From Nemertoderma westbladi (lineage: Eukaryota > Xenacoelomorpha > Nemertodermatida > Nemertodermatidae): a DNA stretch of 51,289 nt. Position 1 is the stretch's first letter, and each line of letters opens with the position of its first letter. The stretch spans positions 1-51,289 of the forward strand of contig JAUCBJ010006639.1 in NCBI GenBank assembly GCA_032718475.1, written 5' to 3'. A model generated the notes under the pieces. It worked only from the letters and a program-made list of their open reading frames with translations, ran no database searches and was not told the DNA's origin. A program made the translations under genes and the position numbers. Positions 24,901 through 28,901 of this stretch are shown here, piece by piece.

Positions 24901-26220
24901 ATTACCAATTGGAAACAAAGTATTTCATCTTTCTGTAGGTCTCTCTCTAGGCGTACCGGTACTTTAACCCAACTCAGTGGTTCAAAACAAAATTACAACA
25001 TGCAGTGTCTTGGAATTCCAATCTAATGTTGCAATCATGACCCTGGAAATTATAGATTCGATGTTGTTTAGTGTCTAAAGTGCAAATGGGCTTAGCCGAA
25101 TTCCTTCTCTACCAATTGAAACATTGGCCGAATTTATTTCTCCTGAGGTTGTTACTAATGTCCAACCATTTCCAATGTCATTATACTTCATGGCAGTGTC
25201 TTCATCGTCGTCATCCGATGTTCTTTTGATACGGATGATGTCGATGTTATATTACATTTCCACGGCTGCAATTAAATTTAATAATACAATAAATATAAAT
25301 AAACGAACCCAGAAATATAAACAGAATAACTGCGATTGTTACTTCAGTTTGGAGTTGACGGTTGCGGACGTTTGTTTGATATAAATTATATAAAATTTCT
25401 TATTCAATCTTCCAGGTCAACAAATTGTAGACAATTATGATCCTACTATACCGCTGATAGGTGGGGTGGTTGGAGGTGGATTTGCAGTGATTGTTATAGT
25501 CGTATTGGCAATGATTTTACTCAAAAGATATCGGAATAGAAAACCTCGTAGTCCTGTCTACGGGGACACAGTTGTATATGGACGGGATGGTCCAGCTAAC
25601 ATCCCGAGTCACCCCTATGAAGAATTAGAGATACCAGCCATTCGAGCTTCAAACAATCGGTCATTAGCCACTGAGAGTTTTCGAAACCAACCAGCCAATG
25701 AGAGCTATCTAAATCCACCATCCAATGGGATAACTATAAATCAACCAATCAGTCACCTTTCAATCTTACTCCGCTCACCTCCAGTAGTCGAGATGATCAG
25801 ATAACAAATGATGACCATCCCTATGAGACTATCGATGAATCTAAAGTTGGAAGAAACAAGGTAACTACAGAAACTGATACAAATTGCCAGAACACCAACA
25901 CCGTGGAGAATACCAACACAGGGGAGGGGAGAGGGCGAGAGAATAGCAACACAGCTGATAATGATGCACCTTTCATTAACAACCGATTAAATGGCTCTTC
26001 TGGAATCACTCAATCGGTGCCTTCAGTTTATGTTAACCAATCACAAGTTGCGGAATCCTCAATGAACAACCAATCAGATAACCGTGCATGCATGAGTAAG
26101 ACAGTATCCCCAATATATGTCAACCAATCAGAAGTTACCGGAGCTGGAATAATCAACCAATCCGCATTGAATGAGGACAATCTGGACTATTTAAATGCTA
26201 AGGAAGTCTATGGAATCTAG
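2695..26220 (+). CDS. Gene A: Ig/FN3 single-pass receptor, tail frameshifted
   Basis: Four exons: 2695-3550, 8272-8856, 9619-10245 and 25416-26220. All introns are phase 1, with donors GTAAGT, GTAAGT and GTATGT and acceptors CCAG, TTAG and CCAG. To the premature stop at 25802-25804 the spliced frame is 2457 bases, 818 residues. Order of parts: signal peptide, N-terminal domain, Ig, Ig, Ig-like, Ig, fibronectin III, membrane segment, basic stop-transfer (KRYRNRK), tail. Relative to gene B the tail exon lacks 34 bp near 25745, which shifts the frame. The homologous remainder stays open from 25903 to the stop at 26218-26220. Introns 1 and 3 are swollen by retrotransposons. It is likely a cell-surface receptor with a shortened tail, or a pseudogene in progress. 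Ligand unknown. Confidence 0.8.
3882..3907 (+). repeat. Poly-G tract (26)
   Basis: An uninterrupted run of G inside the retroelement-derived part of intron 1. It is one of several very long G or C runs in this window. Confidence 0.95.
3908..4190 (-). mobile_element. Retroelement C-terminal fragment
   Basis: On the minus strand one frame reads a pattern with GVGYTLLVLEALGGW, then an in-frame stop, then the same frame continues through EIARLQSLHRGIP and AARHLFQRL. An x-LGGW motif followed by an arginine-rich helix is one I associate with the C-terminal ends of invertebrate reverse-transcriptase polyproteins. The clade is not certain. It is GC-rich, broken, and abuts the tail of the LINE next door. 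Confidence 0.45.
4193..7240 (-). mobile_element. Non-LTR retrotransposon (LINE), antisense in intron 1, degenerate
   Basis: Read on the minus strand, 5' to 3': an AP-type endonuclease (6552-7217, with CYSPTS and a decayed GDLM where GDxN is expected), its SSDHRFIV end (about 6470), a linker, reverse transcriptase (about 5640-4700, with GFRKGRGTMEP, FVDFFKAF, LQGDTLAPF and the catalytic LDFADDL), and a C-terminal region (LYGSPCWAL, RLRFAGHC). It ends in an (ACT)n simple tail at 4193-4207, which is TAGTAG on its own strand. Frameshifts split the RT near 5300-5400 and the endonuclease near 6530, so it is dead. The same family recurs at 24245, 38036 and 48572. The clade is probably RTE-like or a relative, judged from the C-terminal motifs only. 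Confidence 0.85.
7241..7870 (-). other. GC-rich flank of the LINE, possibly its 5' untranslated region
   Basis: Composition differs sharply from the AT-rich intron that follows. It contains short internal repeats (TGACCTGACC, and CCTGG/CCAGG words) but no domain. Its continuity with the endonuclease suggests LINE 5' sequence; an independent repeat is also possible. Confidence 0.35.
8272..8856 (+). CDS. Gene A exon 2: Ig 2 and Ig-like 3
   Basis: The acceptor at CCAG (8268-8271) restores a Tyr codon across the junction. The first half is a regular Ig domain: LKCSVDG, Trp in SWSWYVDG, and DDGGDYKC. The second half starts at VEYCDLKLKVSG and is a beta-rich, non-canonical Ig-like module with Cys in DNCN and at the exon end. 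The donor GTAAGT is at 8857. The last 31 bases of the exon and its donor are repeated 86 bp downstream. Confidence 0.85.
8826..8975 (+). repeat. 86-bp tandem duplication of the exon 2 splice donor (gene A)
   Basis: The 31-base exon end (8826-8856), its GTAAGT donor and about 49 bases of intron recur from 8912, with a second GTAAGT at 8943-8948. The copy is preceded by TTAGTAGAACAG, an acceptor-like sequence, so it could serve as a 31-base microexon. Gene B has the same arrangement with three copies. Confidence 0.9.
8857..9618 (+). other. Intron 2 of gene A
   Basis: Phase 1, GTAAGT to TTTTTTAG. Apart from the duplicated donor it holds no recognised element. An inverted match around ATACAATGTAAAT occurs at about 9329 and 9368. 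Confidence 0.8.
9619..10245 (+). CDS. Gene A exon 3: Ig 4 and fibronectin III
   Basis: It opens with the split Tyr codon, then KPHWIHNDTER. The Ig domain has the first Cys (TLTC) and Trp (VYWVS), but the F strand reads YFGSVGN, with Gly where the second Cys is expected; a Cys follows in the next strand (VECDV). The fibronectin III domain begins at PPHMPTGVKVEAV and has SWTPGFNGG, WFRVEYTNSNG and the final-strand pattern HYFSVVACNKIG. The exon ends before GTATGT, phase 1. Confidence 0.85.
10490..11047 (-). repeat. BEL/Pao 3' LTR (minus-strand sense)
   Basis: 558 bp, nearly identical to the copy at 23653. I count roughly ten substitutions plus one divergent patch at about 10540-10552 (CGTCCCCGCCGTG against ATAAAGGTTCATG). 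Confidence 0.95.
11048..11056 (-). other. Polypurine tract
   Basis: GGGGGGGAG on the minus strand directly precedes the 3' LTR (TGTTAGC). This is where plus-strand DNA synthesis would be primed. Confidence 0.7.
11057..11758. other. Non-coding spacer between third ORF and 3' LTR
   Basis: About 700 bp, C/T-rich on the + strand, with no conserved motif recognised. Short open frames on the + strand here look like composition effects. Confidence 0.5.
11759..14293 (-). CDS. BEL third ORF: exonuclease-like domain plus three CCHC knuckles
   Basis: An intact 844-residue frame lies downstream of integrase, where BEL elements may carry an env. It shows no signal peptide or membrane helix. Residues of about 105-300 resemble a DEDD 3'-5' exonuclease of the WRN/EXD1 type: MILDDEG (Asp113-x-Glu115), ILLHLAAPNGDIFLFDL, then KVGSAIREDAERI (Asp188), NLLDMQKV (Asp202) and a possible YxxxE/D at Tyr285. 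A charged coiled coil follows (about 363-395), then an acidic region (490-496). Three CCHC zinc knuckles come next (Cys613..Cys626, Cys636..Cys649, Cys656..Cys669). The C-terminus is basic. The knuckles suggest nucleic-acid binding. The exonuclease call is inference from motif order. A relocated Gag-like protein is the main alternative. Confidence 0.75.
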   Translation of the reverse strand: MIRKRKAESGGKEILVDFTERHLEEKTRGYYERLERSHAARALQDHFREMHEQRLVGTYGTPSLDNAIFQHFHYVVKGDEAKFGIPKYPRESPRKDWKRFIESVNRGGYMILDDEGTVEDEAGSRRGSAGSARTILLHLAAPNGDIFLFDLGTYGKKDGPKLNRLPKAVQVLVREKSTTKVGSAIREDAERIIGPDATNLLDMQKVFMAMTAPDGLGVVENTGQCGAVAMGQLLGLVCHKLMDWGKFREEYGAELANSLKWGARPGKQEVYQFRRGAIKVYQKRYILQEDWMMISLLNLFMTVVIEREPAAFLLSGSPLSYRRAFKMAFDGLVDHPGLKGESVYYNSRHLVDGETDTPYQRWEQLETDRREAKRLEEVARRERIEAEEREEEARTQSYGFEEQAGLDELHWTSSGSSGENLGRELGWTVGSPKQSTSGLQEMPIPAGAEGDQPPRKLRELEGWRATGESQGGKGHSGSIGIPGLEPLPEEEEDDDEFGEMPPIERIGHSDTDWVGGRVVTASGARAFWNRSDKRTWVHEGPAMDFAGSTIRLGEQPGTAPRIVFGETMPERGGEIDVDRDTNVEKFAYQRLHRPRRSLGTKDDVGRETLVLGCDYCGRQTHQERSCLYRFQKGTFCLYCRELSHRMGACPRLHNRCPKCNFRGHYGRQCDWMEDEEKFRRFEEWADVGAMTRQRMKAQEFKWGFFLINQEAHMEIIKRKLPFTYQEVATAASYAGVMNTQRYLDRWTPQNRGEFRDFLAEHVPRAMKMILWDATRGRQQGHSEGPPAKLYRALITPAPKEPTTGISREVAAKVRKQKADPRGAVVTKKRPREEDARGNYPQRNR
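14294..15368. other. Spacer between integrase and third ORF
   Basis: About 1.1 kb of non-coding retrotransposon sequence. Half of it is the tandem array at 14790-15240. It may hold the promoter or splice acceptor for the third ORF, but nothing diagnostic is visible. Confidence 0.5.
14790..15240 (+). repeat. Tandem array with GGTACTACGTACC core
   Basis: About a dozen units of 30-38 bp, each with CTCTCTAACTAA and the imperfect palindrome GGTAC-TAC-GTACC. Unit length alternates through an optional ACTAG insertion, and the array degenerates toward its right end. Confidence 0.9.
15462..17087 (-). CDS. BEL pol, 3' part: integrase
   Basis: 541 codons from the first Met, but homology extends upstream in this frame to about 17156 (ENPADLLSRG). 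It has the zinc-binding head (HQIIWDSH...LHGG...CQTCRR), then the DDE core: Asp in GVDMFG, Asp in YSDNGTNF and Glu in GCVERLVGS. The Pao-type C-terminal domain follows (KWRKPNRELRVGDLVIV). A TAG at 15462-15464 ends the frame early. The same frame continues open to about 15368 through a segment (TYRRAVGKCCLLE) that looks like the normal end of the family. It is joined to the upstream pol frame only through a one-base frameshift. Confidence 0.9.
   Translation of the reverse strand: MLSRGVVRHTFLKKEVLWQHGPQFLSDKEAWPPMRKVDPGSEVVSEGEEGDSEGEEIYSQMVREIRDVQPKQELCDNPTDKLLSYSSSWYKTKKLVAYWRAFGNFLAGVGKDKKIRTSIDLEGAAKAVIRYEQRKNYGDEVERIGNQQHLRRDSELITLSPQLNDDGILVMNSRVGYNNSIIVPPKPIIIPTGSPIVHQIIWDSHKSILHGGTNRTLTEIRRTFWVKQLRKKVKAVVGQCQTCRRAKKERAIQEMAPLPASRVRQYDPPFTHCGVDMFGPIKIKVMRHTEKRYGIIFVCNNTRAVGIELAQDATASAFINALERFRDRKGGTIAVIYSDNGTNFVGAENEMAEALDILEGEEVRAAMRRRQVKWERRTPYAPHTLGCVERLVGSSKRLMTKLMNTHMVTEDVLRTVLAKCEGIINSRPLYPENDDPESLDVLTPSHFLMERPATINMRGVDPDDIHSRQSWKVAKAISAEYWRRWVEEYLPTLHKRSKWRKPNRELRVGDLVIVTDDTIINNQWRLARVVGTYSDEDGRVR
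17147..20416 (-). CDS. BEL gag-pol: capsid-like, protease, RT, RNase H
   Basis: 1089 codons. Residues of about 1-180 match the DUF1759 capsid-like region of Pao elements. CCHC-type knuckles follow (one is CSRCVMSGHRAREC), then an aspartic protease with Asp-Ser-Gly (LVDSGAAFTLV). The reverse transcriptase has VVDASAKTNGKCLNDYL, FTCDIEGMFNQVRV and the catalytic YVDDG. RNase H begins at MYSDASLEAYGAALYL and includes KLELTAARLG and YWTDSMVVLGWL. It stops at 17147 because of a single-base frame shift within the RNase H to integrase linker. Confidence 0.93.
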   Translation of the reverse strand: MEPFKFDGSRPEEYLQFRRMYSNEILTKNLTQAECLKYLQVYTGGPAYDIVRQYQGIEGGFTTAWRALDRDYGHPAKIIRQTLRGITSGGLQDNPVSIKTFANKVEKALIVLKTLDAPYELNASNNITTIAQALPNWLRNKWRKIAFSTRDKKGAEPGLEEMSSLLNYEAELITDPVYSEDSLGKGPKTDYHRPKPEHNTSNALPRLRQSLPYAATQGTASPQLAEDKTTPWIRQGNNNNTNKYNPSTSSRPNPNNKNSRDFGTNAAAIRDALYKEGYDPKSKCQLHANALHQTMNCRYWQALPRQDQIDYALSNKICSRCVMSGHRARECKEKPVEFGQRRGQTMATSTVGAKKRGTVLLGVVPVRVIGEGNRSVTLMLVDSGAAFTLVEEWVAEEIGLRTRPSRMAVTTISSKDEILEMRTGRCAIAAVAPGCDYGATIDPIQVIESININARWPTNIEVEQYKFLDDIDFSIPDVDVRKVSIIVGMDCPTAHERMQTVFGEDKQCDPVAILTPFGWTLSGPIKTKIPFRMSETSGCMFAGTMQEMGDEGAEEQLKRLLRQDFEGLKQTGVGTSVEDKQALQSVEESMTCDEGRYTIGMVWKLPKIPLPDNRGMVLTRLRKLKQTLKRSPEKNEYIHRTIKKYVEKGWAVELPVDELNTDRTYYLPLHVALDPKKGKLQMVVDASAKTNGKCLNDYLLEGPNIYNSGIEVLLRFRNGKHAFTCDIEGMFNQVRVTEEDSNSQRFLWYNGEEEPSIIPAYKMVVQNMGAKSSSFTTTMAVRDTVKGKEDRYSTRAVDMIRRGFYVDDGMESGNTVKEILDTGREVRDILKGSGFNLTKFQSSSEEFIKAIEDKRPESTMDNPTTAKGQDMANKRTESQQKALGIVWNRETDELKNQLSQEGADIHTKRGYVSYIARIYDPLGLASPLLVTGKQILKRVYKLKDEWDVEVPEEIKKQWSKWTGDLEKMGTYNTPRVYFPDGNMTNLDLHMYSDASLEAYGAALYLVQREGAQKPRLAFSKAKSTPPDSASVPKLELTAARLGVRATAYLVDTIPNIVETHYWTDSMVVLGWLHNERTRYPIFVANRVDV
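20578..20596 (+). repeat. Poly-C tract (19) in BEL leader to pol
   Basis: A run of G on the coding strand, about 160 bp before the gag-pol start codon. Confidence 0.95.
20625..20900 (-). CDS. BEL gag-region fragment
   Basis: 91 codons between the upstream gag frames and gag-pol. It starts with short repeats of HTxGxT and has a Pro/Tyr-rich end. No domain recognised. It may be the C-terminal part of a gag polyprotein whose frame is broken. Confidence 0.4.
   Translation of the reverse strand: MQTVGHTVGLTAHTIGHTDRGNVGDRIARTTGLNPEVAEYIPASRPEADRPIPVPVQQYDYSMQGHNISHIIIPPGYRGELLWIGVWAPTY
20950..21516 (-). CDS. BEL gag-region fragment, Arg/Glu-rich
   Basis: 188 codons with a highly charged, repetitive centre (REVDERSHEREHSTERRRRE). 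It crosses a run of 12 G on the coding strand (21001-21012), after which it terminates within about 15 codons. It is likely a nucleic-acid-binding or disordered Gag segment, with no family recognised. Confidence 0.45.
   Translation of the reverse strand: MVGREWLAGTGGGAESVPQLSADNARAEIGKPQHPATESNRGIASIPSGVRPIRERQVDIVRGRTKGRARSEEGRRAVGFNREVDERSHEREHSTERRRREDSSRSIVANDRRARTDSEPSVVEMRTESQWGRTPGDCRHPGEMRPGEAHYAPMEGYAMYRYEDENSRGGGGSKRNFPTEYTYRSRMR
21510..21660 (+). repeat. Three imperfect direct repeats in gag
   Basis: The block ACGTGGCCTACCAGGCCCTC occurs three times at about 60-bp spacing. On the coding strand this gives repeated Gly-rich peptides (EGLVGHVVGREGLG and neighbours). Confidence 0.85.
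21586..22176 (-). CDS. BEL gag-region frame with Asn-rich low-complexity segment
   Basis: Open across the 18-base G run at 21980-21997. After it the frame encodes about 90 residues dominated by Asn (NNNATVDVVNINST and NLNLNTNNNFNLN), then a Gly-rich end. The Asn-rich stretch is AT-rich DNA inside an otherwise GC-rich element. Its continuity with the coiled-coil frame upstream needs a frame change at the G run. Confidence 0.45.
   Translation of the reverse strand: MSLEGTKLYIRASGNWREWGRLRVGQARVFSRSQGLWIYLLIPHLQGPHDRPKTGVTVRAGGGGGGNNNATVDVVNINSTVLDNPNPFIAANNTLPSNSNLNLNTNNNFNLNMQNNPNNNLNLENNNNSNNLSNDPSPNLQNNSNDFVSNEQINSVSNMGAINVNTSGVYGQAGEGLVGHVVGREGLGWVDPERAW
21977..23032 (-). CDS. BEL gag-like coiled-coil protein
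   Basis: 351 codons; the same frame extends a little upstream to about 23085. The N-terminal third is globular (LGESNKHFNYLMRFGQREL, VVYVGPYLVDARGLKLVGW). From about residue 130 onward it is a long Glu/Arg/Lys heptad-like helix with tandem EREAREENE/EREAEPKE units, encoded by a repetitive stretch at 22210-22490. It ends in a Gly run encoded by the homopolymer at 21980-21997. Position and charge suggest a Gag structural protein. No zinc knuckle is visible here. Confidence 0.6.
   Translation of the reverse strand: MRLRKRLGESNKHFNYLMRFGQRELAKERARGVAEELYDLWRCRGMEPSVVYVGPYLVDARGLKLVGWERPEEGESEVNPEDSASSVGGNYGRRGKVSRSGRRRESVRTDKSATSSAKGRRVREINATYHLDLIEQGQREVGRRLEEGRVLLEREMALIKETGERAERAARSLRECEELGRKEQEEREAERRERVAREKNEHKEREAEPKERVAREESERREREAREENECKEREAREENERREHEARRREGARRELELAERDARECRERMARKEYERGELEKRQGELRGYKAIHTRERELARMGASESGAGSSIFEEPGAVDIFINTPLTGTARQTQDWCDRTGGGGGGG
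21980..21997 (+). repeat. Poly-C tract (18) at a gag frame boundary
   Basis: G run on the coding strand, at the exact place where the coiled-coil frame closes and the Asn-rich frame continues. Confidence 0.95.
23162..23578 (-). CDS. BEL first ORF downstream of the 5' LTR, Pro/Glu/Thr-rich
   Basis: 138 codons starting about 75 bases inside the 5' LTR. Low complexity and acidic, with a tandem duplication of a 26-33-residue block (DVAGQPQAEGDERPTETATV, then DVAGQLQAEGDERPTKTVTV). It closes with a TGA at 23162; the coiled-coil frame starts about 70 bp downstream. It may be the N-terminal extension of Gag. Confidence 0.5.
   Translation of the reverse strand: MSQSRETPPTRTPDEELTIRDAATRRYRPTTPDPSITGHPAVQDEGGRLEPEVEPRGGESETEGEGDESTRDVGRRTDVAGQPQAEGDERPTETATVGPTVRRRTRRDGGDVGTDVAGQLQAEGDERPTKTVTVGPPV
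23653..24209 (-). repeat. BEL/Pao 5' LTR (minus-strand sense)
   Basis: 557 bp, partner of the LTR at 10490-11047, with identical termini. The low divergence between the two implies a fairly recent insertion. Confidence 0.95.
24245..24575 (+). mobile_element. Decayed LINE 3' fragment in intron 3 of gene A
   Basis: It matches the C-terminal region of the LINE at 38036-39550: ATAAGCTCAAAGGATGGTAT, CTTCTGTTACCTGGGATCATGG and the 3' end (ACCGACATAGCATTCTTAAA). An internal part is missing and many substitutions are present. It is an older copy than the one in gene B. Confidence 0.75.
25075..25251 (-). other. Short minus-strand open frame resembling a C-terminal exon
   Basis: 58 codons then TAG, without an upstream Met; the frame is closed by TAA at 25252-25254. 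The translation is balanced, with an acidic cluster (TSDDDDEDTAMKYND) followed by GNGWTLVTTSG and a terminal RLSPFAL, unlike the AT-rich random frames around it. It is not recognised and could be a remnant of another gene or of a transposon. Confidence 0.3.
25416..26220 (+). CDS. Gene A exon 4: membrane segment and tail, frameshifted
   Basis: After the acceptor TTCCAG it encodes a short stalk (QQIVDNYDPTIPLIGG), a membrane helix (AVIVIVVLAMILL) and KRYRNRK. The tail keeps PVYGDTVVYG, HPYEELEIP and one Tyr-Leu-Asn-Pro, then frame is lost at the 34-bp deletion near 25745 and ends with TAA at 25802. Beyond this the homologous reading frame is still open to 26220 and still encodes two Tyr-Val-Asn-Gln and one Tyr-Leu-Asn-Ala motifs, so decay is limited to one event. 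The stalk differs completely from gene B. Confidence 0.8.
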
Positions 26221-26296
26221 TAATGGATCGAACGAGATAACTATACAACTTGTCCGACTTTTCTATTTAGTATTCTAAAATATATTTATATGGTTG

Positions 26297-26302
26297 AATA
26301 AA
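26297..26302 (+). terminator. Poly(A) signal of gene A
   Basis: AATAAA about 77 bp after the ancestral stop codon, in a 3' region nearly identical to that of gene B. Confidence 0.6.
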
Positions 26303-27034
26303 TTGTTTATACTAAGTATAGCTGAAAAATTATTTCGGGTCCAGAAAAATTGATGAAATTTTGCAGTTTCGTCTATATTTAGTATTCCATTGGTGTTATA
26401 TTTGGGATAGTAATATTTACTGACAGTTGTTACCGGTGGTTATTAACAGTTATCCAATCTTTGCACTGGCTATCCAACAGTTATCGAATATGAATTTAAA
26501 ATGGCGAAAATAAGTTTTGTACCGGTACCACGTACTGATATCAGGATATGCAGCCTTTGTTATAGTACCAGTATTGTATTTATGGGCTGACCGATTATAC
26601 CGGAACCAAACCCTGGAATGGTTTCCGTCTTGTCTTCGGATTTCCTTCTGACGACGTAGAATCAAATGCGTGCCTGTTGGCGCTTCCTAACATTGTTGCC
26701 TGTGTAACGAAGAACATTGGCGTATATCGAAAGTATTGACCGGAGACCATGTGATGAAAGTCGTTCGTTGGTCCCCATCCTCCGTCAATGTTTCCCGACA
26801 TACCGATGTCCGTCGTCCCCTCTCCATAGGCCTACCTCATCCCAGTCACTGTTGTGAATTTGGTACAACAATGGAGATGGTTGTTAATTACCATGACAAT
26901 CGGTGTATTATTGGGGATGACTAGATGAGCCAATAGAGAGAAGGTCCAGTGCAGTCGCTCAGTGAACTGTAGAGCTTCGAAAGAACAACGCCACTAACTA
27001 CTGGAAGGCGGGATTAATTTCTTAAATTATGAGG

Positions 27035-27054
27035 ATTAATTAGGCCTAATTAAT
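27035..27054. repeat. 20-bp perfect palindrome
   Basis: ATTAATTAGGCCTAATTAAT, inside the inverted-repeat element. Confidence 0.95.
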
Positions 27055-27239
27055 TAAAAATCGGTCAGCCCATAAAGACAATACTATATCAAAGGATGCT
27101 ATCCTGATCTCAGTTTAGCCATAGTATATGGTACTGGAACAACTATAAAATTATTTCAAGGAGACCTGCTCTTAATAAATGTAAAAATGAAATCCCAGAC
27201 AGCCGTGAGACCTTTGCCTTTTTAAATACATTTTCGATA

Positions 27240-27775
27240 ATTGTTGGATAGCCTCTGCAAAAATTGGATAACTGTTGGATAGTCTGTGCAAAAATTGGAT
27301 AACTGTTGGATAGTCTGTGCAAAAATTGGATAACTGTTGGATAGTCTGTGCAAAAATTGGATAACTGTTGGATAGTCTGTGCAAAAATTGGATAACTGTT
27401 GGATAGTCTGTGCAAAAATTGGATAACTGTTGGATAGCCTGTGCAAAGATTGGATAACTGTTGGATAGTCTGTGCAAAAATTGGATAACTGTTGGATAGT
27501 CTGTGCAAAAATTGGATAACTGTTGGATAGTCTGTGCAAAAATTGGATAACTGTTGGATAGCCTGTGCAAAGATTGGATAACTGTTGGGATAGTCTGTGC
27601 AAAAATTGGATAACTGTTGGATAGTCTGTGCAAAAATTGGATAACTGTTGGATAGTCTGTGCAAAAATTGGATAACTGTTGGATAGTCTGTGCAAAAATT
27701 GGATAACTGTTGGATAGCCTGTGCAAAGATTGGATAACTGTTGGATAGTCTGTGCAAAAATTGGATAACTGTTAA
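27240..27775 (-). repeat. 31-bp tandem array (about 17 copies)
   Basis: Unit GGATAACTGTTGGATAGTCT + GTGCAAAAATT, with a few AGCCTGTGCAAAGATT variants. Because 31 is not a multiple of three and the unit lacks stops on the minus strand, all three minus frames stay open here; these are not genes. Confidence 0.95.
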
Positions 27776-27810
27776 TAACGGGTAACAACTGTCAGTAAAT
27801 AGTACTATCC

Positions 27811-28462
27811 TTATTTTTTATTATATTTGTTATCTTTTTTATTATAAAATTATTATTTTGTAACATATTTTCTCTCTCATTATTTCTTTCAAATCGCCGA
27901 AGTTGTAGAATATTATGGATTTTTTCCAATCGGGGACTCAACATAAATCTACTTACCATATTGTTACTATTTCCCTGCCATTGATGCCAAAGAGGAAGTT
28001 ACATTTGGCCCCAGAATTTAAAATAAAACTTGGCAAACAAACGTTCATATATAACAATATTTTATAGTATCCGTGTTTACTGTTTATATAGATTTTTTTT
28101 GAATTTTGATTAATATATTTTGTTATAACATGTAAAATTAAAACATTTTTATTGAATTTGTGATGGGTCCACTGCTGTACTGACTACTTTGGCACTTAAA
28201 TAAAATATGTTTACATTTCAGCGCAAATTTAACCATGGTATCCACTTTTGATCGCACAACCAGAGCATTGAAATTTAATAACAAAAGTAAAATGTACCCC
28301 AGAATTCAACCAACATATATTTGCGTGGTTGTTGGTGAGAAAGCTTTTTAACAGCAAAGCATTAATTTTTGTATGTTATTAATAGAACGCCATCGATATG
28401 TCTTTAAACGTCACGTGATCGCCACGTGGGTAGCACGAACTTAGTTCAAATCGCACATTTGC
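27811..28462. other. Intergenic, AT-rich, nothing recognised
   Basis: No coding signal and no repeat family recognised. Confidence 0.5.
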
Positions 28463-28862
28463 AAATGCGAATTTAGTTCCAATGCATACGTATTTAGTTC
28501 CAATGGAAGCGAATTTACTGTAGTTCCAATGGAAGCGAACTTAGTTCCAATGTTTCAATCGCGGGGATATAGCCACGTAGTTGGCGAACCCTATTGCGTA
28601 TTGCCACTATTTGGGTCGGGGTAGGGTCAACAATAATTGTAAATAATTGTAAAACTCTTCTGTCATTTTTAAAAAACGAATTATTATTAATGAATTAAAT
28701 GTATAATTACACACTTTGAAATATTTATTAATCACGAGTATACTGATACTGACTAACTGAGTCTGTGGGGCGAGCCACGAAGTTGGCGGAGCCTTAGCGA
28801 ATTGACACTGTTAGGGGATGGGTCAATTTATGCAAATAGTTGTCGTCGTCGTCGTCGTCGTT

Positions 28863-28901
<39 letters not shown>

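Larger units (their letters stand above)
10246..25415 (+). other. Intron 3 of gene A (15.2 kb)
   Basis: GTATGT to CCAG, phase 1. It contains the BEL/Pao element (10490-24209), a decayed LINE fragment (24245-24575) and about 840 bp of AT-rich sequence with one small minus-strand open frame. The equivalent intron of gene B is 1.9 kb. Confidence 0.8.
26405..27810. mobile_element. Inverted-repeat element (about 1.4 kb) with internal 31-bp array
   Basis: The left end (26405-26490) reads GGATAGTAATATTTACTGAC and onward. The reverse complement of 27810 downward reads GGATAGTACTATTTACTGAC and stays aligned for about 75 bp with few differences. The right arm leads straight into the 31-bp array, whose unit also forms the inner part of the left arm. 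No transposase-like frame is seen. The flanks TTATATTT and TTATTTTT would be an 8-bp target duplication with one mismatch, which is weak evidence. It looks like a non-autonomous DNA transposon. Confidence 0.7.

Noticed and set aside
25613-25630. HPYEEL and HPYDTI as ITIMs
   Set aside because: The residue two before Tyr is His, outside the S/I/V/L-x-Y-x-x-L/V/I consensus; they may still be other SH2 sites.
27240-27775. Regular 31-bp repeats as a possible CRISPR array
   Set aside because: There are no spacers between the units, the region is in an animal genome, and the array belongs to an inverted-repeat element.
27143-27788. Three long overlapping minus-strand frames with a 31-residue repeat
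   Set aside because: A 31-bp unit without stops keeps all three frames open and yields the same peptide shifted. No coding signal beyond the array.
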